A stretch of 64,000 nucleotides of DNA from Perognathus longimembris pacificus (GCF_023159225.1 NC_063163.1:108903885-108967884); one strand, 5' to 3'. Positions 46,256-57,962 are shown, numbered from the stretch's first letter. Translations and numbers: made by a program. The notes: a model not told the origin generated them from the sequence alone.

Positions 46256-46479
46256 CGACAATTCCTTTCACACACCCATTTCTCCCCTGAGGATATTTTG
46301 GTGATTCTGCAGAGAAAGATGAAAGCTTGGAGAAATCTAAGTTGAGGAGAGGCAAGGAAAAGGCTGAGGCAAGGACAGAAGAGGGAGAAATCGAAGCTCT
46401 CCTGTTTTCCTGTTCTGATCACACAAGCTTGGTGGCCTCCTTCCTGATGAAGCATTTACCTTACAAATTCCCAGGTTTT

Positions 46480-46720
46480 GTTTGATGGAAGCAGCCACAA
46501 GCGGTATTCGTTGTTCGTGTTATATTTACAGACATAATCAATCCTCCAGTGCCTTTCATCTTTGCTAGGTAATGCAACTGTTCCTGCTATTTTTCATGGA
46601 AGGATGGAAAAAGCAGGCTAAATTATGCCAGCCACTGTGTAGACAGTATTTTACCAGCAGCAATCATTCTACTCTGTTATTACTTGGCAATAACCCTTTT
46701 GAGGAGTAGCCATTTGCATT
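46480..46720. other. Repeat-free block, possible conserved non-coding element
   Basis: The tract includes 'cagacataatcaatcctcca', 'ggtaatgcaactgttcct' and 'ttattacttggcaataaccc', with no transposon pattern. Texture only. Confidence 0.22.
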
Positions 46721-46929
46721 CTTCTAATCAGGGATGTGTGACCACACTGTGGACACTAATGTGTTAAAAGGATCTATGACTTCTAACTTTCCCACTCAGA
46801 CACTTAGCTTGAGACCAAGGTGAGGCCAGGCTCACAGACAGTCTGGCCACAGGAGGTATGTTTTGCAAAGCACAAAGAAGCCAGATATAAAATGGTATTT
46901 GGTATTTGAAAGGCTAGTTTCAGTGCTGC

Positions 46930-47095
46930 TGATATCATTTATTAACTTGGGGGATCTGAGGTTTGATTACTCATCTCTAAAGTGGACTAATATTTAGCTT
47001 CTCATTACTCAATTGTGAAGATTCACTAAGATCATTATAACTAAAGCATGTAATGTAGTACTAGACATGTTACTGTTACTCAACAAATGTTAATT
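46930..47095 (+). mobile_element. MIR SINE
   Basis: Weak but ordered match: 'gattactcatctctaaagtg', 'gaagattcactaagatcatt' and 'ctcaacaaatgttaat' at the 3' end. Confidence 0.5.
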
Positions 47096-47314
47096 TCCCA
47101 TGTCCTTTGTCCATGCCTCCTTGCAACCATCTCTGTGCTCAGGGACAGAACTGAGGAACAATGAAGTCAAAGGAAGTAGCAGACACGGCATTGCTGTGTA
47201 TGCCCAGGTGGTAACCAGTCCCCTGTCTTCATATTGCTGTCCATAAACAATGGCAGTAGCACCCATGGGTATCTTCTTGCATCTGTTGGCCATTTGCATT
47301 TATTTGTATTTTGT

Positions 47315-47530
47315 TTCTGTGAGTGGTATTACGATTTGAACTCGAGGTCTCAGGATTCCTAGGTAGGTGCACTACTACCGAGCTAGGTTTCACCTCTTTT
47401 TTTCCCATAGTTACTTTTAAGATAAGGTTCTAGCTTTCTTCCCAATGTGCAAAATGGACCTCAATCTACCTATCTTAGATTTCCTAGTCATAGTTAGGAT
47501 GACAGGTGTCCACCACTGTATCAAGCTATC
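47315..47530 (-). mobile_element. B1-dID composite SINE, diverged
   Basis: Inverted ID-like half (gatttgaactcgaggtctca, 'gtgcactactaccgagctag') followed by an inverted B1 arm (gttaggatgacaggtgtcca). Confidence 0.7.
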
Positions 47531-47714
47531 AATTGAGAGTGGAAAGGTCGTTACCAGGAGGTGGGGTGAGGAGGTGGTATATCAGAAGTATAAATCTTAT
47601 TGATATAAAATCATTGAGTTCTAAATGTGTACATTGCTCACATCATCACCAGTACCATACTGTATACTTTGCCATTTATTAACACAGCAGATCTTATGTT
47701 GAATGTTCTTACCA

Positions 47715-48030
47715 GTTTCTATCACTTCATTTTCTGTTGCTATGGCAACAATAGCAGTAACAAAAAAATAGGGATTAAAAAATAGAAGTCTATTTGGCTC
47801 AAGATTCTGAAGAATGGGAAATCTGAGAAGATGGGGAGGGTTTGGGCTACATTAAAGCAAGATGGAAGCAAAGTGATCACATACAAGGCAGAGTTGAAAC
47901 CAGGTCTAACCCATCTGTTTAATCAGGAATCCATTCCCCATCATTAAACTACTTCTTCAGCATGTCAATAACCCATTCATGAAGGCAGAGTCCCAATGAT
48001 TGACACTTCTAGATCCCCCTCTTAATTCTC
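47715..48030 (-). mobile_element. MaLR LTR (MST-like)
   Basis: The plus-strand order 'tctgttgctatggcaacaat', 'agtctatttggctcaagatt', 'aacccattcatgaaggcaga' is an inverted MST/MLT-type LTR. Solo, no internal region. Confidence 0.6.
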
Positions 48031-48136
48031 TACCCTCTATTCACCAGTATCTTAAGATAAAAATTGCTTAGAGAACTTGTCGAGTCTGAAGTGCTAAAGA
48101 ACTGGCAGTTTACAAATAATCAAAAGAACAACATCA

Positions 48137-48334
48137 TTGGCCATAAAAGAAATGCAAATCAAAACAACATTGAGATTCCACCTCACCTCAGTAAGAATGG
48201 CCATTATTAAGAAAACTAATAACAAGAGATGCGGGTGGGGATGTGGCCAAAGGGGAACCCTACTACACTGTTGGTGGGAGTGTAAACTTGTTCAACCACT
48301 CTGGAAAGCAATGTGGAGGGTCCCTATGACCTAG
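48137..48334 (+). pseudogene. L1 ORF2 C-terminal Cys-His fragment
   Basis: The frame reads '[20 protein letters not shown]' and then the L1 ORF2 C-terminal motif C-x3-C-x7-H-x4-C (CGWGC, then H, then CWWEC). All four metal-type ligands are present, unlike the copy near 15870, which has a stop within the motif. The frame ends soon after 'WKAMWRVPMT'. ORF2 matches resume in another frame (48471-48704), so at least one frameshift is present. No enzyme domain. Confidence 0.88.
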
Positions 48335-48470
48335 CAGCCTCGCTTTTGGGCATTTTCCCAAAGGATTAGAAACAAGACCACACTAAAGCTACCAGCACAA
48401 CTCTGTTCATCACAGCACAATTTACCATCGCTAAAATATGGAACCAACCCAGATGCCCCTCAGTAGATGA

Positions 48471-48704
48471 ATGAATCACAAAAATGGTGGTATACACACA
48501 ATGGAATTCTATGTTTCTATTAGAAAGAATGAGTTGGCCCCATCCATAAGGAAATGGAAAGACTTGGAAAAACCCATACTAAGTGAAGTGAGCCAGACCC
48601 AAAGAAACATAGACTGTATGGTTTCCCTCATTGGTAATAATTACTACTTGTCTAGGATAGTCCTAGAAGAAGATCACAATAGCTCAATGTATATAGCACA
48701 ATAG
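48471..48704 (+). pseudogene. L1 ORF2 extreme C-terminal fragment
   Basis: Residues such as 'HTMEFYVSIRKNELAPSIRK' and 'PILSEVSQTQRNIDCMVSLI' match the end of ORF2. It lies in a different frame from the Cys-His fragment upstream. Confidence 0.82.
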
Positions 48705-50160
48705 CATATGAACACATAAGATGATGCTAAGTGAAATGAACTCTAAGATATGGAAATAAGTGATTTATCATTGTTGTTATGTTCAATGTACAATGTGAAA
48801 TTATGCCATTTTCTTTTGTCTTTCTTCCCCATGGTTCACCCCTGATGTCACTGTATTTGCTTTTGGTACCCTGGGTATTGTATATATATTTATCTGAATT
48901 AGGGAAGGGAAGGGGAACACCAAAATGGAGAGACAAAGGGTAAAAGCAATGCAACAGCAATACTTACAAGACAGTATGCTGTAAACCAACTGTACAACTT
49001 GGGAGCAGGGATTGGGGAAGGGGGAAGGTGGGAGAAAAATGAGGGAGGAGGTAACAAGTTTGAAATGTACTAACTGCCTTATGTATGAAACTGTAACCCC
49101 TCTGTACATCACTTTAACAATAAATAAATAAATAAACAAACAGATCTGTGCAAATGACAGCAAAGCAAGCTCAGCCATTGGAGCTCTGAGGTCTCACAGA
49201 GCTGGTTGTGCGTACTCTTAACAGGAACTTCTTCCTTCTTGGGATATCAAAACTATTTCCTTCAGGGTAGCCAACTTGAAAACACATAAAAAAAACTTAC
49301 AAAATGTCCTGTATCACATCTAAGCAAACAAATCTGCTTTAGTGTGCTTCTTAAGTGGTTCCAGGTCAAGACAAGTCAACATAATGGTCCTTGGTTTGGG
49401 GCATAGCCAGGAATCTGAGGTTGCTGGTTTAAATGGTCAGTCCCTTATTATTGTTGGCGCTCAACTACTGTAACTGGCCCAGACATGTTGACCTAAGCTA
49501 CCCATAACAAAGGAGTTCTTACCAGCTCAGCCATTGCAGAAATTCACATTGTCAGAAATGATTTAGTGACACATGTATTTCTGTAGCCTTTGTTTTTCAG
49601 TTGCACACACCATTCTTTCTCTCAGGTACTTGCATGCTCAGTGGAAATCATCATTTGGAATTAGTAAAAATAAATATTTTGAATCTTTTATAAGGTAAAA
49701 CAGGCACTTATTGTAATTCCTTTATGAAATAAGTGTGGTGAGCCTTATAACAATTCAGGGACCTGACCAAAGTCATAGAGTTATTTTATGGAAGAAAAAA
49801 AAAAGGCAAATTCTGGGCTTGGGGAATCTGGAGCTGAGCTCTCTGATCTGAATCAGTGCTTACTCTTTCCCATGGAGCAATGCTGTGTTGTCAGACAGAC
49901 TTGGGAAAGTCTCCAGGCTGGTTCCTCTTCTTGAAGATTCCTAGTGTACGATAGCCTGCTAAAGGTACTGGACTTATTAATGGCTTCTCCTTATAAAAGT
50001 ATTTTCATTTGTTTAATCTCAGATTCCTCAAATTAATTTTTTAATGAGCCCTTATCCCTGCCACTTTAGTCTTTCTTCTCCTAGCAACTATTAACAATGT
50101 GTCAAACATTTTGGGGAAGTGTGGTCCTCTGTCATTCAGATCCTGGTGTTTAAAATATAC

Positions 50161-50315
50161 TAAAGAAAAAAAAATAAACCAGGATAAAAGTAGGGAAGAG
50201 GAAGAAGAATCATCAGAAAGGAAAGGAGGGCACAAAGAAGAGGAAGGCATAGCAGCAGATAGAGGAGGAGGGAGAAGAAAACAGAGAAAAGAAAGGAGAG
50301 AAGCGAGAAAAAGAT
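50161..50315 (+). repeat. 155-bp polypurine tract
   Basis: Almost unbroken A/G sequence (for example gaggaggagggagaagaaaa at 50264-50283) with few pyrimidines. It is not a simple tandem. It could form a triplex, or may derive from a very long degraded A-tail. Confidence 0.75.
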
Positions 50316-50489
50316 GACGTTATGGGCTTGAACATGAGTTCAATGGTCCCAGTGGGTTGGGACATGCATGAAGAGGAAAGGATTCACTGGTCAAAACCTT
50401 CCTCAGGGTTTTGACAGTGTCCAAACAGAAACTGAGTTTTTAAATGAGTTTGAAGATGGAGCACCCTTCCGTGCATTTTTATGAGCATT

Positions 50490-50900
50490 AATTAGTTGTG
50501 CAAGGGGGTTTCATGTTGACATGTCCATATATGTGTACAGTACACCCTGACCCAACTCACTTCCTTCCATCACTTTCCCTCATTCTTTCTTCCTCCTTCC
50601 CAAACCACTCTCAACAAACTACAGTGTTCTATTTGTTTTCCAGATGGACTTGCAATATTTCTACCACATTTAGCCTCCTTCACCCCTCTATGTACTTTGT
50701 GCCTTCCTACAACCCTCCTACTATGACATTTTTGTTGTCCTCTTTTTCAGTATATACTGTGTTGAAAGCAGTTTCTGCTCTGTATTTCATACATTCCTAT
50801 ACTGCACTTTATCAGATTGAGCCCTTTACTTCCTCTCGCTTTCCCTTCCCTCATGACTCCCATTATTCAATAGTTTTTAGGTAGTTTTGGTATGCTATCC
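50490..50900 (-). mobile_element. L1 3' UTR remnant
   Basis: In plus-strand reading 'gcaagggggtttcatgttga' and a long pyrimidine-rich run (tccctcattctttcttcctc) match an inverted rodent L1 tail, similar in layout to 640-805. Confidence 0.55.
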
Positions 50901-51249
50901 TCATTCACAATTCAATGTTTTTGGTATTATTCACTTGAGGACATTTTTAAAATGGATTTTTAAAGTCTCTTTTGCATACATGCTGAAAGAAAGAATAGCT
51001 GTTTTGAGCTCCAGGTGCAGGGATAAGAAGATTGAGAAGCTTCAGCTCCCCCTTTGCCCCAAGGGGTTATAAGATATTAGGGCACCCAACACAAGGACAC
51101 AGATAATATAACTGTCAAAGAGTGCACGGCCAATATCCCTGGAAATACACAGGGAGCAGGCCACAGTAGCTGAGAGGGGACTTACTGGATTTGAAGGGCC
51201 TTCGTGTCTTTGAAGGACCACATCAGGATTCTGGCCCTTAGAAAGAGTT

Positions 51250-51425
51250 GTGTAGAATTAGACTCCTCCGGTTCAAACATGGGCTCCATCATTTCTAAGC
51301 TTATGTTCTTAGGCAACTTGCTTAACCTGTCTCTGCCTCAGGTTCTTTAGCTGAGAGATGATCATACCAAGAAAACCTTCATCCATGGCTGCTATGAAGT
51401 CTAAAGTACTTTGAACAACCTGGGA
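51250..51425 (+). mobile_element. MIR SINE
   Basis: 'ggttcaaacatgggctccat', 'aggcaacttgcttaacctgt' and 'ctctgcctcaggttctttag' follow the MIR order. Confidence 0.82.
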
Positions 51426-51954
51426 GGGCCCAAAAGATAGTTGATAGATGTCCATCATGCAATAATTTTGGAATGAGTTGATGGAAGAACAGAGTTTGGA
51501 GAAACAGAGACGCCCTAGGAATGCCACAGGAGACCATGCTGCACAAAACCAGGCCACATTGCCGCTGAGAAGGTAACAATGGCCTGGACTGTCCACACAG
51601 AAGAGAAGGCATCCTGGAAGGACATCAAAATTTGAATGGCCCGGGGTGGGGAACCAAGTCATTCTGGAGCTGGGATCGGGCTGTGCAGAGAAGATAACCA
51701 GAATGATCCAGCATCTCCAGGTCCATGGCTAGAGTTGTGAGCAGGCCTACTTAGAGCTGAAATAGGCCAAGAAGAGATATTAGGCTTACAGTCATCTAAG
51801 ATACCACAGTCACTTGCCCTGGACTGTCAGCCCAACTGCTTTAGGCTGCAGCCTGTGTAAGGGGAGGTGGAGAGAGAGTGAAGACATTGTCAGAGGACAC
51901 TAACTTGAGAGAAAACTCAGTCCTTTAAGGAGCAGAGGACTGGTCCTGATTTCA

Positions 51955-52000
51955 ATTGAGAGAGAGGGAGAGGGAGTGAGGGAGCGAGGGAGGGAGAAAT
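51955..52000. repeat. GA/GGGA-rich repeat
   Basis: Short GAGA and GGGAG units in succession. Confidence 0.85.
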
Positions 52001-52019
52001 AAGGGCAAACAAAGTGCAA

Positions 52020-52340
52020 TTCTGTTTGTATTTTTAGTTAGCAGGGGGTGGCTTATTATTGTTGGCCCCACAGATGTGTTTGGAAATTGTCAACCAATTA
52101 AAACGCGCAAAGTTAGCAAATTGGCGACTCATTTTCCCCAAAATGCACACTGACTGTGCTGTAAACGAGCTTGCTTTGGAGAGTTCAGTGAAGTATACAG
52201 ATTCCAGTTACTGGTAATGACTTAAAAGAAGGCAATGAAAATGCCACAGCCACGTGTGGTTTTTACCCTGTGAGTTCTTGATGTAGCTCGCTGAAAACTG
52301 TAATTGAAACGATTGCTTGGGCTGTGACTGCCAAATTCTT
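52020..52340. other. Repeat-free block, best candidate conserved non-coding element
   Basis: About 320 bases hold no transposon sequence, contain isolated CpGs (for example aattaaaacgcgcaaag) and include sites resembling homeodomain and E-box cores (caaccaattaaaacg, ccacgtgtgg, ggtaatgactt). Isolated CpGs kept in AT-rich DNA can reflect constraint. Conservation is untested. Confidence 0.33.
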
Positions 52341-52784
52341 GGTTCAGATGGGAAAAAAGAGCAGGTAGTGTAGGGAGCTAGGCTGGGGGCAGGCTGCTAA
52401 GGATGAAAGTGATATTCTCTTGCTCCTGGATTCCTCATCACAATTAGGCAAGGGTAAATCCCTGAGGATTCTTGCAAGTCTGTTTCATAAAGACTGAATT
52501 TAGAGTCTCTGAAATTCAGCAAGTTTGTACTGTCACTGCATTCCATTACAAAATATGTTCACTTGAAGCAATGTTACCCAACCTTGCAACATAATATTTA
52601 CAATCACTGTAAGAAAAAGAAATCTGACGGCTCCTCTATATCTATGCCAGTACATAAATCCAAAACAGAAATGAAAGAGAAACTCAGCCCAGGGGATTTT
52701 TAAATGAAATTGCCAGAGAAAACTAAAGCAGAATATTGAAAGTGAAGCAATAGAAAACTAAAAAAAAATCATTCAAAAATTATA

Positions 52785-52835
52785 GATATAGATATAAATG
52801 TCAGTCAGTCTGTCTGTTTGTCTGTCTCTCTCTCT
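52785..52835. repeat. (TATAGA)n and (CTGT)n simple repeats
   Basis: A short TATAGA run is followed by CTGT and CT units. Confidence 0.85.
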
Positions 52836-53229
52836 AATGTCCTTAAGTGTTAATTCTTCCAGGTTCTGAAGCAGTTGTCACAGTTGAGAGGGGTGTTGCT
52901 GGCACCTGGCATCTTGTGGATAGAGGCCAGGGATGGTGATACCAGAAATTATGTCCTCTCCCTAATAATGAGAGCAAGGTTTTAGAGAAAAAGATGTAAG
53001 CTTTATGCACTGTGTCCAGGCAAAACGAGGAGTGTACACTGTTATATTACGAAAACAAATACCCCAGCCCTCTTGTGTGGAGAGGGCATTGCAGGAAGAC
53101 CCGGCAGCATGGGCTTCTCTGGACGCATGGCCAGACTGCATGGTAGCCTGGAGTGGCTTCTTTTCCCATAGGCTGGCATTTGTGTCTGGAGTTGTAGCCA
53201 TTGCTGTCCTGAATATTCCTTCACTCCCA

Positions 53230-53325
53230 TGGTCAGCAAAGTCAGGAGAGGACCTTGCTAACATTTTGGCTAGCCTTGAACCATAGTCCTGAATCTCTGT
53301 CTCCTGAAGAGCTTGGATTACATGA
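53230..53325 (-). mobile_element. B1 fragment
   Basis: The inverted B1 end 'ctgtctcctgaagagcttgg', 'attacatgag' is recognisable; the rest is eroded. Confidence 0.5.
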
Positions 53326-53462
53326 GTGCAATTTAATTACATATGTGCAAACAAATGTACACATCGTTTTCTGTATCGTTTAAGATGGGTTGACTTTGAT
53401 GTGTGATATGAGGTGGAAATCAATCTAAGTTTTTTTCTTTTCAGGTTAAAAAAACACTATGA

Positions 53463-53665
53463 TGGGGCTGGGAATATGGCTTGGTGTAGAGTGCTTGTCT
53501 AGTATGCATGAAGCTCTAGGTTTTGATTCCTCAATACCACATAAACAGAAAAAGCCAAAAATGGCTTTGTGGCTTAAGTACTAGAGTACTAGCCATGAGC
53601 AATACAAGATCAGGGATCATACCCAGGCCCTGAGTTCAAACCCCAGGACTGGCAAAAAAAAAATG
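53463..53665 (+). mobile_element. IDL-Geo dimeric SINE
   Basis: IDL half (ggggctgggaatatggcttg, box-B-like ttttgattcctc) and Geo half (gtggcttaagtactagagta, 'ccaggactggc') followed by an A tail. More diverged than the copy at 25078. It lies next to an L1 tail. Confidence 0.9.
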
Positions 53666-53719
53666 TTACTTCTAGTTGTTGGTGTTTGTGTTGAGGTTTG
53701 TTTTTGCTTTGGATTTTTC

Positions 53720-53955
53720 TTTTTGTAGGATGGGGGTGCAGAAAGGGAGAGAGTCAGGATGAACAAATGCAATCATGCTGTTCAGCACACACTGTGGAAA
53801 TGAACTATGCAACTTGCAGGCAGGGATGGGTGGGGAAAACTGGGAGCAAGTGAAGGAAGGGGTGACATTATCCAAAAAAAAAAGTAATGTACTCTTTACC
53901 TGACTTATGGAATAATGACCACGGTGTGCAACACCTTAATAACAACAATACTACA
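53720..53955 (+). mobile_element. L1 3' UTR end
   Basis: It has 'agtcaggatgaacaaatgca', 'aacttgcaggcagggatggg' and the end 'caacaccttaataacaacaa'. This is the uninterrupted equivalent of the split L1 tail at 14900-16995. Confidence 0.8.
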
Positions 53956-54235
53956 ATTGTATAAAAAATGCTACCTATGTTCTATTAAATAATGACTTCC
54001 ATATTTCTACTACCAGGCACCATTAAGTATTTTCTAGGAGCTGACACGATTGACATGCTTTCAAGGGGACTGACCTCAGTCAGTTCTTTTTCCTAAGCAT
54101 CCTTAAAAGAGAGAAGGCATTGTTTATTACCCTGTTGTCACCGTTTTCCTACCATGTTTCATAAAATTTTCCTTAGATATTCTTTCGACAGTCCATGTTA
54201 TTGCTATTTTATTTTCCTCTAAAAATTATCTCTAA

Positions 54236-55180
54236 GTAGTTGTACAAGGGAGTTGTCATTCCACAAAGCAGTTTATGAATATAATGCATCCTGATCAATG
54301 TCTTCCCCTAGTGTTAGTGCTAATTTAAATGATGTACCTACATGTAACTTTTCTAAGTGTTTCACGGCTGGAGTGTAGAAATACAATCTATTCTCAGATT
54401 GATTTGTTCTTGGTAATCTGGAAAAAATTACTAAATCTAATAGCTTATCTATGGATTATGTTAGATGTGCTGCTAACTTGTTACATATACAAGAACATGT
54501 TTCCTTTTTCGTTATTATTTCTTAAATTTTATTTTCCTGGTCTTATTTGACTTGCTGGAGACATCCGAACAATTCTAAATAGATCTGATGAGTGTACGGA
54601 TCTTTACTTCCTGATTGCAAAGAAAAATATTGCAGAATTACCCCACTGAAGTATGATGTTTGCTCTAGGGTCTTGCTGATGACATTTATTAAATTAAGGG
54701 AGTTATCTTCTATTTGCAAGTTGTGAGGCATTTTATAGTAAACGGTTATTGAATTTTATTGAGTGACTTTTTGTATCCATGAGACAACCGTATTTTTTTT
54801 TCTGTATTTCATTTATGTGGCAAATTACACTGATACAGTTAAAAACTGAATTGTTTAAAAAACGTTTAACATTCAGTTTAAAATGCTGTAAACAACTTCA
54901 CATTTATGGAATAAACCCAGCAATCCAACTGGACTTATGATATTGTATCATTTTTTTTACATACTGGGTTTACTTGCTAATATTTGGATTAACGTTTTTA
55001 TATCTGTCTTCATAGATGAGTTTGGTCTGTAATTTTTCTCTCTTATATAATCCTTTATGAACTTACTATAGCTTCATAAACTGAGTTGGAAAGCATTCTT
55101 CCTGTTTATTTTATGGTAGAATTTGCACTCTAGCACCAATTCTTTATTAAATGTTTATAAAAATATTTTTGCATGAAACC
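54236..55180 (-). mobile_element. Ancient L1 remnant
   Basis: The first 75 bases repeat the 672-734 type L1 tail. Beyond that, plus-strand landmarks 'tttatggaataaacccagca', 'tggattaacgtttttatatc', 'tttggtctgtaatttttctc' and 'cttcataaactgagttggaa' are the inverse of old L1 ORF2 sequence. No usable frame. Confidence 0.72.
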
Positions 55181-55320
55181 CATTGCTCAAGACTAGCTCT
55201 CTACCACTAGAGCCACAGCGCCCCTTCTGGCTTTTATGTTTATGTGGTGCTGAGGAATCGAACCCAGGGCTTCATGCATGCTAGGCAAGCACTCCACCGG
55301 TAGGCCACATTCCCAACCCA
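55181..55320 (-). mobile_element. IDL-Geo SINE, Geo truncated
   Basis: Part of Geo (ccactagagccacagcgccc) and a whole inverted IDL (ggaatcgaacccagggcttc, 'taggccacattcccaaccc') are present. The outer Geo end and tail are missing. It interrupts the ancient L1 region. Confidence 0.85.
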
Positions 55321-55596
55321 ATCCCCCCATTCTTTACCTCTTGAGTAGCTTGGATTACAGGAAAAAACCTTGGGAATTTATTTTCCTTAATTTTCTGGAC
55401 TGACAGCTCAGTGGCTTCTTCTGTTCATACTATTTTTAGTAGGCCAAGATAGCACTCTGACTATCGAGATCGTCTTTATTTTTCTCAGTTGTGAAAAGTG
55501 AATTTAGCTATAATACAAAGTATTAGACTCAACCCAAGAGTCTTTCCAGTAGGGATCACTGTGTCTGTGACATTCTTCATATTCATTATATATCCA

Positions 55597-55690
55597 GGGA
55601 CCATCAGCCAACCTAATAGAAAGCTGACCTTGACAAGCAAGGTCAGGACCATCAGCCAACCTAACAGAAAACTGACATTGACAAGGCAAA
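55597..55690. repeat. Two-copy tandem duplication, ~47 bp unit
   Basis: The string ggaccatcagccaacctaa occurs at about 55598 and 55646. The units continue in parallel ('agaaagctgaccttgacaag' and 'agaaaactgacattgacaag') with a few differences, so the duplication is not recent. Confidence 0.9.
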
Positions 55691-56199
55691 CAGGCACAGT
55701 GAAGGACGAGGAGAGAGCAACTCTTGAGTCTTTGCCCAAGGATTATAGGTTCTATCTTCAATGGTGTAAGAAAATGAATTCGAGTAAAGTAACTTTTCTT
55801 CTTCTCAGTTCTAAGGAATACTCATTCCTACTGGCCCTGACAAGAAAGGAGCTCGACATGACTTAACCTCAAGAAAGCCAGTGACTTCCTCAGAGTTCAG
55901 CTCTAATCCTTTTTCATTTTTGATAAGCACCTGGTCTTTAGCTGTAGAATTTTGTCTTTCACTCTCTTATTAAACAATTTTTAAAAATCCCATTATTCTA
56001 ATAAGTAGGATTGTTTGATTCGCTTTTCCTTTTAAGGGTTGTGCCAGTGATTGGGAAAGGAAACAGAACGTAGAGGCAGCTCATAGATGTGCTCAGAAAT
56101 GCTGGGGCAGTGGAAATATACTCACAAAATATCTACAATAAAGATTTTAAAGAGCCTGCTCATGAATTTCAATCTCCACTAGGTTCTCTTACCAAATAC

Positions 56200-56480
56200 T
56201 GCAGGAAACAATGAAAAGATGGTATTTGTGGCTCATTAATAAAGATTGCTTTCTAAGAAACACGTCGTTTTTACAGAATCAGGAAGATGAAGGCATTTTT
56301 AATGAAATGGTCGCATTGAATATGAGGCTGATGTGCGGATCAGCAAATGATTTCATTCTTAGCTGACATTTCTTTAAATCTGAATAATTCCTGTAAGCCT
56401 GTCTTTTCACAAATACATTTTTTTTGTTGGTAATAAATGACACCACATATTTCCTTTTCAGCCTGCAGACTGATCTGATC
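56200..56480. other. Repeat-free block, possible conserved non-coding element
   Basis: It holds 'ggctcattaataaagattgc', 'aacacgtcgtttttacagaa' and 'atgtgcggatcagcaaatga', isolated CpGs and no repeat. Evidence is texture only. Confidence 0.25.
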
Positions 56481-56802
56481 TGAACCTCTGTCTTTTATCT
56501 GTGACCTTGATTGGCATTACAAAAATTTATGTTGGGAGACTGCAGAAGAAATTGTCTGACACATCACCTGAGGAGATAATGAGAAGAAGCTGCTCGCCGT
56601 GGATACAAGAGTCACTCTGGCAATTATGGGATGTGAGAAAAATAAGCTTCTCCCCTGTGTTTAGTAGCAGTGACAGAAATTTTCTTTTTTTTCCTGTGCC
56701 ATTTATCAAAAACTGATTTAAGAGCTGTTAAAAAAAACAAAACAAAACCGCCTGCTTACCTGTTTGTAAAATAGCACCATCAAAACAACAACAGCAACTT
56801 CA

Positions 56803-56910
56803 TTGGATTGAGGATACAGTTCAGTGGTAGAGTACCTGCTTTGTGTGTACAAAGCATTGAGTCTGATTCCCAGAAGTGCTTGCACACACACACACACACA
56901 CACACATGCA
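56803..56910 (+). mobile_element. ID-like SINE with (CA)n tail
   Basis: A tRNA-type start (gttcagtggtagagtacctg), a box-B-like 'gagtctgattccc', then a CA microsatellite (56883-56905) in place of an A tail. Confidence 0.75.
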
Positions 56911-57124
56911 CACACTTTTATAAAGCTTTCAAAGGCATTCACATTTCTAAAGAAGAGCACATACAGGCTAAAAACCACAACAGCAAAACCAAGGATTGCT
57001 AAAGGTGACATTTGACTACGGATGCAGTCAGCTAATGACCACCTGTTTTCTAGTTCCTTCATAATTAATTACCTTGGATGCCAGCACCTACATGATGATT
57101 GATACCTGGAGTACTTGGGATTCA

Positions 57125-57300
57125 ATGTGTACCAGTGTCGTTTTCATTTGTTATCTCATTTAATCCTCACAGTCCTTAATACGTAAAGAAATCTGAGATT
57201 TCTATAAGTTAAATAACTTGGTTAAGATAACCCAGGCAGAAAATGCCAACACCAGAGTTTGAAGCCAGGCATTTGGATTTCTAAACGTAAGGTTTTTATC
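57125..57300 (-). mobile_element. MIR SINE
   Basis: In plus-strand reading 'ctcatttaatcctcacagtc', 'aaataacttggttaagataa', 'ccagagtttgaagccaggca' is an inverted MIR. Confidence 0.8.
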
Positions 57301-57599
57301 CAATGAGATATTCTTGTTTTCTCTTTTGCTAGGGTGAAAACCAGGGCATTAAGCTTAGGACAACTGTGCCTAAATGTAAAGTGAGTTTATGTTGAAGGAA
57401 TGCTGAAGGCAACATTGTAAAGCTTCAGAATTGTAGTTTCCAGCCAGTGGTACAGAAGGTAGAATTACGAGGCCTCTGAAATTAGATGCAAGCAGCTTAC
57501 AATGCACAGATGAACATTTTTTCCATTGTATATGCTTCAAGGTATGAGTTGATCTGAAAATGATCATGACTTCATGGTCATGGTCAGTGAAAGAAATTT

Positions 57600-57755
57600 G
57601 AATAGAACAAGTTAGCTATCTTTAGGCTCTAGAGTCAGACTGTCTGGGTTCAACACCCAGGTCTGTCATTTTCTAGCTAATGGCCTTGGTTAGATTATCC
57701 AGTCTCTATGGGTTGTTCCTCTTATGTATCCAAGGAATTTAACAATAGAAAATAT
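57600..57755 (+). mobile_element. MIR SINE
   Basis: 'tctagagtcagactgtctgg', 'gttcaacacccaggtctgtc' and 'tggccttggttagattatcc' are in MIR order. A B1-Geo follows directly. Confidence 0.82.
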
Positions 57756-57764
57756 CTATGTCCT

Positions 57765-57962
57765 AGAGAAAGGCTGAGATGTTAGGTTCCTCATTTGAAG
57801 CTAGAAGAAAAGTCTGTAGGACTCTTATAGCCAGTAAACTACTCAGAAAAATCTGTGGCTCAGGGGTAGAGTGCTACCCTTGAGTAAAAGAAACTCAGAG
57901 ACAGTGCTTAGGCCTGGAGTTCTAGCCCCAGGACTGGCAAAAGAAAACAAAAGGAAAAGAAA
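57765..57962 (+). mobile_element. B1-Geo SINE, left arm eroded
   Basis: A short B1 part (aaaggctgagatgttaggtt), linker and Geo (ctgtggctcaggggtagagt, 'ccccaggactggc') with an A-rich tail. Confidence 0.82.

Larger units (their letters stand above)
43991..47714. other. Inter-repeat sequence, 44.0-47.7 kb
   Basis: No gene is recognisable. The frames on the minus strand at 44356-45032 overlap each other and reflect a purine-rich plus strand, not a domain. 45100-46170 is unassigned. Confidence 0.4.
48125..49140 (+). mobile_element. 5'-truncated L1
   Basis: About 1 kb covers the ORF2 C-terminus and 3' UTR, closely parallel to 15780-16800. It ends 'ctgtaacccctctgtacatc' with an (AATA)n tail. The 3' UTR has a G-rich tract (about 49003-49035). 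I did not find a TSD. Confidence 0.92.
49141..53462. other. Inter-repeat sequence, 49.1-53.5 kb
   Basis: Outside the listed items I see no gene. 49690-49800 may be a weak inverted MIR. The minus-strand frame at 51309-51662 covers MIR sequence at its start and is not a gene. The frames at 52962-53286 overlap on both strands and have no known domain. Confidence 0.4.

Noticed and set aside
55498..55866. 122-codon frame with an internal repeated peptide
   Set aside because: The repetition is the local tandem duplication in DNA. No start context or homology supports a gene.
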